This document shows positions 38,957 to 45,358 of a stretch of DNA of 45,358 nucleotides, in pieces. The position numbers were made by a program, and so were the translations under genes. Within the stretch, counting starts at the first letter, position 1, and each line of letters opens with the position of its first letter. This DNA is from Thiomonas sp. (GTDB lineage: Bacteria; Pseudomonadota; Gammaproteobacteria; Burkholderiales; Burkholderiaceae_C): the NCBI GenBank assembly GCA_027311065.1, contig DAICZP010000142.1, positions 1 to 45,358 of the forward strand, in the 5' to 3' direction. The notes under the pieces were generated by a model. It ran no database searches. It was not told the DNA's origin and worked only from the letters and a program-made list of their open reading frames with translations.

Positions 38957-39234
38957 AAAAATTCGTTCTTAAACAATAGCTTAGAGAGAACATTCAGAAT
39001 TTCGCGTTCGTTTTCTAGCGTGATTTTGGGGCGAATTTTGTCCCTCGGTGTCCCCCCAGTGTCCCAAAAGGTCCCTTCTGGGACACGCTGTTTGTCCCTC
39101 AGAAGTCCCAGGCATTGGTGCTAAGGGCTCAGATCGGCCCCATTGGCTGGATGGAAATTGACCACCGCTGCAGAAGCCTGGCGTGGCCATGCTAAAGGCA
39201 ATTCGCTTGATCATGGTGCAGCAAGAGGTATTTA
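38957..39234. other. Island left flank, non-coding, with GTCCC repeat cluster
   Basis: No credible gene between the tRNA and the palindromes. GTCCC occurs at 39040, 39050, 39061, 39071, 39094 and 39105, with inverted GGGAC at 39080. Spacings are mainly 10 or 11 bp, about one helical turn. The pair at 39071/39080 makes a GTCCC-ttct-GGGAC palindrome. These may be arm-type integrase sites (inference). The only open frame here (39214-38981, minus) has no recognisable family. Confidence 0.5.
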
Positions 39235-39343
39235 TTTGCTTCTTTCAAAAGAAGCAAAAATCTTAAACATGCTTTATTCATAAGAAGCTAGGCATTGACA
39301 TTTGCTTCGTCATAGGCGAGCATTGCTTTTGCAAAAAGCAGCT
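39235..39343. promoter_or_regulatory. Palindrome cluster and promoter before mobile mystery protein A
   Basis: A perfect 11-bp inverted repeat, TTTGCTTCTTT and AAAGAAGCAAA, spans 39235-39258. A related imperfect one, GCTTTAT...AAGC, is at 39271-39288. TGCTTTT/AAAAGCA is at 39324-39340. TTGACA (39295-39300) could be the -35; GAGCAT at 39318-39323 is a weak -10. Because the first gene encodes an HTH protein, these are likely its operators (inference). Confidence 0.5.
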
Positions 39344-39355
39344 TGCGAGCTAGCA

Positions 39356-39817
39356 ATGTCACCCGACCTCAACCAACTTCGACTCGAGCAACTTCAAGCC
39401 ACCTTGTCCAGTTACGCGGACTTGGTGAAGCGGCAGGCTCCATCACGGGGATGGCTGAAGCTCATTCGAGAGGCCTTGGGGCGCACGGAACGCCAGCAGG
39501 CTCAGCGAATGGGCATCACCGGGCCGACGTTGCACAAAGCTGAGCAGTCCGAAGCGGATGACCGCATCACGCTCGGGCAACTGAGAAAGCTTGCCGACGG
39601 GCTGGACTGCGAGCTGGTCTACGCCCTCGTGCCCCGGCGGCCGCTCACGGAGGTCGTCCAGGAACGCGCCCGCGCCATCGCCGTGGAAGAGGTTGGGGGC
39701 GTAGCCCACACCATGGGCCTGGAGGACCAGCGTCCGAGTGCCGAACGTCTGCGCAAACAGGTGGAGCGCAGGACGGATGAGCTGCTGCGCGGTCGCTGGT
39801 CCGACCTATGGCGATAG
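39356..39817 (+). CDS. Mobile mystery protein A (HTH regulator/antitoxin-like)
   Basis: 153 aa from ATG 39356 (MSPDLNQLRLEQLQ). A helix-turn-helix lies in the middle (ALGRTERQQAQRMGITGPTLHKAEQSEADDRITLGQLRKLAD, only part of which is the recognition helix). The length and motif match TIGR02612-type mobile mystery protein A, which is almost always paired with protein B. A TTG start at 39302 is rejected because it would read through the operator region. The stop overlaps the start of protein B by 10 nt. Confidence 0.85.
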   Translation: MSPDLNQLRLEQLQATLSSYADLVKRQAPSRGWLKLIREALGRTERQQAQRMGITGPTLHKAEQSEADDRITLGQLRKLADGLDCELVYALVPRRPLTEVVQERARAIAVEEVGGVAHTMGLEDQRPSAERLRKQVERRTDELLRGRWSDLWR

Positions 39818-40398
39818 ACCTCGACGAGCAGGATGGCCAGACCCCACTGGACCCGAACGAGAAGACCGGGCTCATTCCGCAGCACCCAGCCACCAAAGCA
39901 GATCTGAACGACTGGGAGCAAGAGAACATCCTGCACGCCCTACGCTGGCTGAAGCGGTTGCGTGCGCCGGATGTCCTCAGTGAGAAGTTCTGCCGAGAGT
40001 TGCATAAGCAGATGTTCGGTAAGACTTGGGCATGGGCTGGCACGTTTCGCAAGTCGGATAAGAACATCGGCTGCGACTGGATGCAGGTAGGAGTCAAGCT
40101 GGCCCAGCTGTTCGGGAACACACGGTGGTGGGTCGACAACGCCGTGTTTCCCCATGACGAAATCGCCGCGCGCTTTCACCATGATCTGGTCTGGATTCAT
40201 CCATTTCCGAATGGGAACGGGCGGCACTCTCGCATGATGGCTGATGCGCTTTTGCGTAGCCTTGGCCAACCAGTGTTCTCTTGGGGCGGTGGCGGCAGCC
40301 TGGTCGCTGCCAACGAGGTCCGAGACCGGTACTTGGCGGCTCTGCGAGCGGCAGACCGCGGCGACTATCGGGTGCTGCTGGCGTTCGTCCGCAGCTGA
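39808..40398 (+). CDS. Mobile mystery protein B (Fic-domain protein)
   Basis: 196 aa. The Fic motif HPFPNGNGRHSR has the catalytic His and phosphate-binding GNGR, with Asn where most AMP-transferring Fic proteins have an acidic Mg ligand. The N-terminal TKADLNDWEQENI helix is typical of this subfamily. It is expected to modify a protein, perhaps as a toxin kept in check by protein A. Target is unknown. Cotranscribed by overlap. Confidence 0.88.
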   Translation: MAIDLDEQDGQTPLDPNEKTGLIPQHPATKADLNDWEQENILHALRWLKRLRAPDVLSEKFCRELHKQMFGKTWAWAGTFRKSDKNIGCDWMQVGVKLAQLFGNTRWWVDNAVFPHDEIAARFHHDLVWIHPFPNGNGRHSRMMADALLRSLGQPVFSWGGGGSLVAANEVRDRYLAALRAADRGDYRVLLAFVRS

Positions 40399-40421
40399 CA
40401 GCTCCTCGTGGTCGTCTGTGG

Positions 40422-40594
40422 GCGCTTTAGCATCGCAAGACTCTTGTGCCCCATCATCGATGCGACCTCCATCACACCGAGCCCTTGCTCGAACAGGCGC
40501 GACGTGGCTGCGTGCGAGATCGAGATGGCGCCAGGTCAACCCAATCAACTCGCCCATGCGCATTGAGGTCTCGACCACCAGGACGAGAAAACTG
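40422..40594 (-). pseudogene. Tyrosine recombinase (integrase) remnant
   Basis: On the minus strand, one frame reads FLVLVVETSMRMGELIGLTW (40590-40530 region), the first catalytic-Arg box of phage integrases. A second frame reads ATSRLFEQGLGVMEVAS then MGHKSLAMLKR (to 40422), the HxxR/GH box end. A deletion of the stretch between plus a frameshift joins them. The N-terminal side stops at the repeat at 40595. It is not functional and was probably the island's integrase. Confidence 0.7.
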
Positions 40595-40616
40595 TCGATT
40601 CGGATAAGCGGCACCA
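40595..40616 (+). repeat. Right attachment site (attR-like)
   Basis: Exact 22-nt copy of the tRNA-Thr 3' end (38935-38956), including CCA. No other part of a tRNA is present here, so it is not a tRNA gene. It cuts directly into the integrase remnant. The interval 38957-40616 would be 1,660 bp of inserted DNA. Confidence 0.8.
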
Positions 40617-40637
40617 CCAACAACAACGCCTGGCAAA

Positions 40638-40658
40638 CAGAGGCGCTACCCGCCTCTG
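40638..40658. repeat. Perfect hairpin next to the right attachment site
   Basis: CAGAGGCG (40638-40645) and CGCCTCTG (40651-40658) with loop CTACC. There is no T-run on either strand. It lies 22 nt from attR and 44 nt from the end of the Pat-like gene, perhaps a weak terminator for that gene. The rest of 40617-40701 shows nothing else. Confidence 0.4.
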
Positions 40659-40701
40659 GATTGCTGCATCGCGACAGCGGTGTCGGGCGTGATGCACCCC
40701 C

Positions 40702-43392
40702 TCATAGCGCGTGGACCACCAGGCGGAAGTCCGGGTCCTCTGGATAGGGGTGGATGGAGAAGCCCAGGCTGCGCATCAGCTTGAGCATGCCGGGGTTGTT
40801 GGCGAGCACCATGCCGTTGATTTCGCGCAGCCCCCTCTCCCGTGCCACATCCATGATGCCTTGCATCAGGCGCGAGCCGATGCCTTTGCCATTGAATTCA
40901 TCAGCGACCACCAGCGCAAATTCGCAGCTGGTGCGGTCGGGGTTGGTCACGTAGCGGGAAACACCGATCACCCGCTCACGTTCCCCCTCGTGCCCGGCCT
41001 CGCCGGTCCCGCGTTCGCGCAGCACTGCCACGAGCGCCATCTCGCGGTCGTAATCGATGAGGGTGAAGCGCGCGAGCATGGTCGGGGGCAAGTCGGCGCG
41101 CGACGAGACGAAACGGAAATAGCGGCTTTCAGGCGACAGATCGCGCACCATGTCGCGCAGCATCTCGGCGTCGTCGGGGCGGATTGGGCGCACCATGTAC
41201 TCCCCCCCGCCGTGCAGCGGCACGATTTCGCTGTGGTTGGCCGGGTAGGGGTGAATGGCCAGATGGCCGTAACGTCCGTGGTCGCCGTGCATGCCTCCAT
41301 GCGCAGGTCCGATCACAATGCGTGCGTCCACGGCCACTGCACCGCTTTCGTCGACGATGACAGGGTTCATGTCCATTTCACGCAACTGCGGCAGCTCGCA
41401 TGCCATTTCCGACACGCGCAGCAGCAACTGTTCCAGTGCTTCCATGGCGATGGCCGGTGCGCCGCGCCAAGGGCCCAAGGTCTCCGCCACGCGTGCCCGC
41501 TGGATCAGGCTGCGACCGAGAAACTGATTCAACGGGGGTAATTCCATCGCGCGGTCAGCGAGCAATTCGATCATGGTGCCGCCAGCACCGAAGGTGATGA
41601 CCGGCCCGAACGGCGCATCGGTGACAAGGCCGACGTAGATCTCGCGTCCGCGGTGCGCGCGCGCCATCTTCTGCACCGTCACGCCGTTGATGCGTGCCGT
41701 CGGCTGCAGGCGCGTGACGTTGCGCATCATGTCCTCGAAGGCGTCGCGCACATTGGCGCCGTTCACGATGTTGAGCGCGACACCCTCCACGTCCGATTTG
41801 TGACTGATGTCGGGTGAATCGATTTTCAGCGCGACTGGAAAACCCATCTGACTGGCCAGGAGCATGGCCTCGTTGGCGTTGCGCGCCAGCGCCGTGTGCG
41901 TGACCGGAATGTGGAACGCTGCGAGCAGGGCCTTGGATTCCATTTCGGTCAGCACGTGGCGGCGCTCCGCAAGCACGCTTTCGATCACCAGCCGCGCGCA
42001 TTCCAGGTCAGGGGTGGCCAAGGCGGAAAGCGGTGGCGGTGTTTGCTGCAGCAGTTGCTGGTTCTGATAGAACGTGGCGACGTTGCCAAACGCACCCACC
42101 GCGGCTTCGGGTGTGCGGAAGCTCGGAATGTCGGCGCTGGCGAGGATGGAGCGAGCCGCGTCCATCGAGGCATCCCCCATCCAGCATGACAGCAGCGGCT
42201 TGCCGATGTTGCGCTGCGCCCCGGCAAGCACTTGCGCACAGGCCTCGGAGTCTGCGCCGACCTTGGGCGAGTGAATGACCAGCACGCCGGCAATGCCCGG
42301 GTCGTGGCTCGTTGCCTCGAGCGCGGCGCGGTAATGGTCCGGACCCGCATCCTCTGACAGGTCAACGAGGTCGGTCAGCGATGCCTGCGGTGGCAGTCGT
42401 GGCTGCAGCGCCGCCGCGACATCGGGCGCAAGTTTGCCAAGCTCGAGTCCGATTTCGCTGATCCAGTCGGCCGCCAGCACACCCGGCCCCCCACCGTTCG
42501 TGATCACCGCCAACCGCCGCCCCACCGGTCGGTAGCGCGATGCCAGACACTTCGAGGCCGAAAACAGTTCCACGAAGGATCGCACCCGCACGGCCCAGGC
42601 GCGTCGCAACGCGGCATCGAACACATCGTCGGTGCCGACGATGGTGGCGCTATGGGTTTGCGCCGCTTCATTGCCCGCCGGTTTGCGCCCCGCCTTGAGC
42701 ACGACAACCGGCTTGACGATCGCTGCCGAACGCAAGGCGCTGAGGAACCGCCGGGCGTCACTGATGCCCTCGAAATACATGACGATGCTGTGGGTCTGCG
42801 CGTCATTGGCCAGGAAATCCAGCAGGTCCGGCAGGTCCACGCCGGTTTGCGGGCCGACCCCGACCACAGTGGAGAACCCCACGCCGTTCTTCGCCGCCCA
42901 GTCCAGCATCGACGCCGTCAAGGCGCCCGATTGCGACACCAGGGCCAGTGGCCCCTGCTTCGCCAAAGGCCCGGCAGCGCTTGCGTTCAGGCCGAGCACC
43001 GGACGTTGGAAACCCAATGTGTTCGGGCCGAGCAATTGCATGTTTTCGCGCTGCGCGATCGCTTTGAGTTCAGTGGCATGGTCGGCGCCGATGCCGCTGC
43101 CGAGCACCACCGCGGCCTTGCAGTCCAGGCGTGCCGCCGATTCCAGCGCGGCGGCGATCTGCGCCGGCGGCAGCGCGATCAGGGCCAGATCGGTGGGTTC
43201 GACAGGCGCCGAAGGCATGGCGATACCGTTCATCGCTGTTTCCACGATCACCAGACGTCCCCTGAAGCCGGGCGACGCCAATGCATGGCGCAGCGCATCG
43301 GCATGGGCGGGCGCGTCGGACGCCTCGGCTGGCGGTAGAAATGCCACGATTGATTGGGGGGACAACAGCGGGGTCAGGTAGTGCTTGTCCAT
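40702..43392 (-). CDS. Pat-like fusion: NDP-forming acyl-CoA synthetase domains plus GNAT acetyltransferase
   Basis: 896 aa from ATG 43392. Order: CoA-binding domain (about 1-130), succinyl-CoA synthetase-like domain with LVSQSGALTASMLDW and His247 in AAQTHSATIVG, ATP-grasp domain (about 470-700, FPVALKIDSPDISHKSDVEGVAL region and FGAGGTMIEL), and C-terminal GNAT (about 720-896) with DEFNGKGIGSRLMQ for acetyl-CoA. This is the layout of protein lysine acetyltransferase Pat/YfiQ, which controls acetyl-CoA synthetase. The His at 247 may be the phospho-His of true ADP-forming synthetases, so activity could be dual. Single gene, own unit. Confidence 0.9.
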   Translation of the reverse strand: MDKHYLTPLLSPQSIVAFLPPAEASDAPAHADALRHALASPGFRGRLVIVETAMNGIAMPSAPVEPTDLALIALPPAQIAAALESAARLDCKAAVVLGSGIGADHATELKAIAQRENMQLLGPNTLGFQRPVLGLNASAAGPLAKQGPLALVSQSGALTASMLDWAAKNGVGFSTVVGVGPQTGVDLPDLLDFLANDAQTHSIVMYFEGISDARRFLSALRSAAIVKPVVVLKAGRKPAGNEAAQTHSATIVGTDDVFDAALRRAWAVRVRSFVELFSASKCLASRYRPVGRRLAVITNGGGPGVLAADWISEIGLELGKLAPDVAAALQPRLPPQASLTDLVDLSEDAGPDHYRAALEATSHDPGIAGVLVIHSPKVGADSEACAQVLAGAQRNIGKPLLSCWMGDASMDAARSILASADIPSFRTPEAAVGAFGNVATFYQNQQLLQQTPPPLSALATPDLECARLVIESVLAERRHVLTEMESKALLAAFHIPVTHTALARNANEAMLLASQMGFPVALKIDSPDISHKSDVEGVALNIVNGANVRDAFEDMMRNVTRLQPTARINGVTVQKMARAHRGREIYVGLVTDAPFGPVITFGAGGTMIELLADRAMELPPLNQFLGRSLIQRARVAETLGPWRGAPAIAMEALEQLLLRVSEMACELPQLREMDMNPVIVDESGAVAVDARIVIGPAHGGMHGDHGRYGHLAIHPYPANHSEIVPLHGGGEYMVRPIRPDDAEMLRDMVRDLSPESRYFRFVSSRADLPPTMLARFTLIDYDREMALVAVLRERGTGEAGHEGERERVIGVSRYVTNPDRTSCEFALVVADEFNGKGIGSRLMQGIMDVARERGLREINGMVLANNPGMLKLMRSLGFSIHPYPEDPDFRLVVHAL

Positions 43393-43420
43393 CGTCGTGG
43401 CCAAAGGTTGGTGTTAACCC

Positions 43421-43453
43421 TGACATGTTCGCCCGCAATATGGGCAAATGTCA
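43421..43453. repeat. Imperfect palindrome upstream of the Pat-like gene
   Basis: TGACAT (43421-43426) and ATGTCA (43448-43453) with GCCC/GGGC inside. It lies 28 nt ahead of the Pat-like ATG, a good operator position for that gene. The binding protein is unknown. Confidence 0.4.
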
Positions 43454-43553
43454 AAATTCTCATATTTCGTGGATGGGTGCGGCTGGACAGCAGGAGCAGC
43501 AGGTATCAAAATGTCACCGGGCCTTCATGGTCCATTCAGAGAGTGTGCAATTC

Positions 43554-43579
43554 ACCCGGGCAATGCCCGGGTTTTTTTT
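43554..43579 (+). terminator. Intrinsic terminator without an obvious upstream gene
   Basis: ACCCGGGC (43554-43561) pairs with GCCCGGGT (43565-43572) with a 3-nt loop, and T8 ends at 43579. It reads in the plus direction. The 150 nt before it contain no credible gene or clear promoter, so it ends either a small RNA or a lost gene. Confidence 0.75.
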
Positions 43580-43627
43580 GGGGATGTGCGCCATTATGTC
43601 TCTGATGCACAATGGCCCCGGCCGGCA

Positions 43628-43890
43628 GCGCTCCGGCCTGTTCCTGGCCGCGGCGATCGAGGAATCCGACGCGGCCATGCGCAAGGCCGTGCTGGCGCTC
43701 ACGCCACGACAAGGCAGTCGGCGACACCGATTGCGCGGCCGCGTCGCGCAAGGCGTGCTCCGAGCAGTTGGCCCAGCTGGATCCGCATCGCGTTGACAAA
43801 GTCAATGTCCCCAACGTTCAGAGCACCCTGGAAGCTCTGCAGGCGAAATCGCTCGTGTGGCGTTCCGGGGTCGAAGCAGGGCTGCGCTGA
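43628..43890 (+). pseudogene. Remnant of an ATP-binding protein C-terminus (frameshifted)
   Basis: One frame reads FLAAAIEESDAAMRKAVLAL then TPRQG; about 43712-43740 the sense moves to another frame, RKACSEQLAQLDPHRVDKVN then VPNVQSTLEALQAKSLVWRS, ending at 43890. The pieces resemble the C-terminal winged-helix tail of bacterial ATP-binding proteins, but the ATPase domain is gone. Family assignment is from memory of the motif and is tentative. Confidence 0.45.
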
Positions 43891-43940
43891 CGACCGCTGG
43901 GGCGGTGTCGGATAATGCGCGATCTGCTTCCCGTTCCATC

Positions 43941-44348
43941 ATGACCGCGCCGACGCCCCACCCCACGCACATCACCGTCCATCGTCGCACCCGCGAACTC
44001 GAGATCGGATTCGACGACGGCGCGGTGTTTCGCATTCCCTTTGAACTCATGCGGGTGTATTCCCCGTCGGCCGAGGTGCGCGGTCACGGCCCAGGCCAGG
44101 AGGTGCTGCAGACGGGCAAGCGGGACGTCTTGATCGATGCGCTCGAACCGGTCGGCCACTACGCCGTTCAGCCGCGTTTTTCCGACGGGCACGACACCGG
44201 GATTTATACCTGGGAACAACTCTACGAACTCGGATCCAGGAAGGAAGCCCTCTGGGAATCCTACGCGGCCCGCCTGGCGGCCGCCGGCATTGATCGCGAT
44301 GCGTCGATGACATCGCGAGCATCGCCGTCCTGCGGCCACGCACATTGA
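43941..44348 (+). CDS. DUF971 protein (GBBH-like N-terminal domain)
   Basis: 135 aa from [19 protein letters not shown]971 shows [28 protein letters not shown] and the [21 protein letters not shown] segment. Function is not known; a role near Fe-S or ubiquinone genes is suggested only by its constant place before ubiE. The final codons overlap the region just before ubiE. Confidence 0.9.
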   Translation: MTAPTPHPTHITVHRRTRELEIGFDDGAVFRIPFELMRVYSPSAEVRGHGPGQEVLQTGKRDVLIDALEPVGHYAVQPRFSDGHDTGIYTWEQLYELGSRKEALWESYAARLAAAGIDRDASMTSRASPSCGHAH

Positions 44349-44359
44349 GGATGACCACG

Positions 44360-45103
44360 ATGGAACAGGAACACACCACGCATTTCGGGTTCGAGACCGT
44401 TCCCGAAACGGAGAAGGCGCGGCGCGTCGCCCGGGTATTCGACGCGGTAGCGCCGCGCTACGACGTCATGAACGACCTGATGAGCGCGGGCCTGCACCGC
44501 GTGTGGAAGGCTTTCACCGTGGCGGTGGCGGGCGTCCGTCCGGGGCACCGCATCCTGGACATTGCCTCCGGCACCGGCGACCTCGCGCGCGCCTTCGCGC
44601 CACGGGTGGGCGTCAGTGGCCTGGTCGTGGCGACAGATATCAACGGCACCATGCTGGAGCAGGGCCGTGCCGCCCTTGAAGACGCGGGCCTGTGCGTGCC
44701 GGTGACCCAGTGCGACGCCGAGCGGCTGCCGTTCCCCGATGCAACCTTTGATCGTGTCACCTGTGCCTTCGGCCTGCGCAACATGACCCACAAGGATCGC
44801 GCTCTCGCCGAGTTCGCACGGGTGCTCAGGCCGGGCGGGAAGGTCATGGTGCTCGAATTCTCGCGTCCCTGGGCACCGTTGCGTGGCGCCTACGATTGGT
44901 ATTCGTTCAACATCCTCCCTCGGCTCGGCAGGCTGGTGGCGGGGGACGCCGACAGCTACCGCTATCTGGCCGAGTCCATCCGGAAGCACCCTGATCAGGC
45001 GTCGCTCAAGAGTATGTTCGAGCAGGCAGGCTTTGCGCACGTGCAGTGGTACAACCTCTCCGCAGGGGTCGTCGCGTTGCATGTCGGCGTTAAGACCATG
45101 TGA
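44360..45103 (+). CDS. ubiE: Ubiquinone/menaquinone methyltransferase UbiE
   Basis: 247 aa from ATG 44360 with GAGG nine bases ahead; ATG 44351 is also open. SAM-binding [10 protein letters not shown] is at about residue 70, preceded by [18 protein letters not shown], and followed by [17 protein letters not shown] and [14 protein letters not shown]. It C-methylates the benzoquinol ring in ubiquinone synthesis on the cytoplasmic side of the membrane. Confidence 0.96.
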   Translation: MEQEHTTHFGFETVPETEKARRVARVFDAVAPRYDVMNDLMSAGLHRVWKAFTVAVAGVRPGHRILDIASGTGDLARAFAPRVGVSGLVVATDINGTMLEQGRAALEDAGLCVPVTQCDAERLPFPDATFDRVTCAFGLRNMTHKDRALAEFARVLRPGGKVMVLEFSRPWAPLRGAYDWYSFNILPRLGRLVAGDADSYRYLAESIRKHPDQASLKSMFEQAGFAHVQWYNLSAGVVALHVGVKTM

Positions 45104-45230
45104 CCGGCAACACGGGGCGTCTGTCAGGTCGCGCTGAGCTCGGGTCGATGCGCATGAACGCCGCCGCGCGCGCGAATCGCTTGCAGTATTCTTGGGTCGC
45201 AAGATGCAAGACCTTGTGCAGGTTCGCCCG

Positions 45231-45358
45231 ATTGTTTCCGCTCAAGATGCCCCACGCTGCCGCCGTTTCCGACCTTCTCATCCGGCCCGCCGCGCGCGCG
45301 GGGTCGATGTTTCCATGCTGGCGCCGCGCAGGCGCATGCATCGTCACGGTCCTGATAC
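45231..45358 (+). other. Possible start of the next gene, cut by window edge
   Basis: A plus frame with ATG at 45248 or 45308 (MFPCWRRAGACIVTVLI) is open to the edge. Its end looks like the beginning of a hydrophobic signal segment. Relatives often have a Tim44-domain protein after ubiE, but too little is present to say. The rest of 45104-45230 shows nothing clear. Confidence 0.25.

Noticed and set aside
38981-39214. 77-codon minus-strand frame next to the tRNA
   Set aside because: No family likeness, no ribosome site; it runs through the GTCCC repeats. A decayed integrase tail is possible but cannot be shown.
40595-40616. Second tRNA-Thr gene
   Set aside because: Only the last 22 nt are present; the acceptor 5' strand, D arm and anticodon arm are missing.
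45090-45347. 85-codon minus-strand frame at the right edge
   Set aside because: Overlaps the ubiE stop, has no recognised motif and no good ribosome site.

Overview
The window is GC-rich chromosomal DNA from a betaproteobacterium, most likely near the Burkholderiales. The signs are a short-form HisG inside murA-hisGDCBHAFIE-tatABC, an mlaFEDACB block ahead of it, a Bph3-type H-NS protein, a permease-less PTS (EIIA-Man, HPr, EI), adjacent sspA-sspB, and a DUF971 gene ahead of ubiE. I cannot name a genus from sequence alone. Almost everything is core housekeeping DNA; accessory DNA is confined to a few small places.

Layout. 1-5988 (minus strand): a lipoprotein, EIIA-Man and HPr, then a response regulator/histidine kinase pair sitting between ptsH and ptsI, then Enzyme I and a BepA-like M48 protease that runs off the left edge. 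6047-12876 (plus): a small membrane ORF, then an efflux operon of TolC-like, HlyD-like and RND proteins (the RND gene carries a 2-bp frameshift), a DUF2892 membrane protein and a CsoR-family regulator; a CsoR-type palindrome lies ahead of the TolC gene. 12883-14429 (minus): nudJ-like Nudix gene and mnmA. 14587-17550 (plus): three-subunit proton-translocating transhydrogenase. 17675-17977: H-NS. 18091-21948: Mla outer-membrane lipid transport. 21949-23621: ABC-2 transporter. 23631-32141: ibaG-like bolA, murA and the his genes. 32218-33866: tatABC, with an intrinsic terminator between tatA and tatB. 33800-36832: DegS/HtrA-like protease, Nif3-like protein and pdxA. 36822-38846: mscL, a stub of cytochrome c1 (petC), sspA and sspB.

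38881-40616: a tRNA-Thr(UGU) gene whose 3' end is repeated, as an exact 22-nt direct repeat, 1.66 kb downstream. Between the copies lie a mobile mystery protein A/B pair (HTH regulator plus Fic protein), a cluster of GTCCC boxes at mostly 10-11 bp spacing, nested palindromes and a collapsed tyrosine-recombinase remnant. This is a tiny att-bounded island. 40702-43392 (minus): a Pat-like fusion of NDP-forming acyl-CoA synthetase and GNAT. 43405-43940: a terminator and a frameshifted gene remnant. 43941-45103: DUF971 gene and ubiE.

The points most worth a second look are the minimal att-bounded Fic island, the deletion of petAB and most of petC at a conserved locus, the two-component system inside the PTS cluster, the CsoR/DUF2892/RND efflux operon with its operator and frameshift, and the tatA-tatB terminator.
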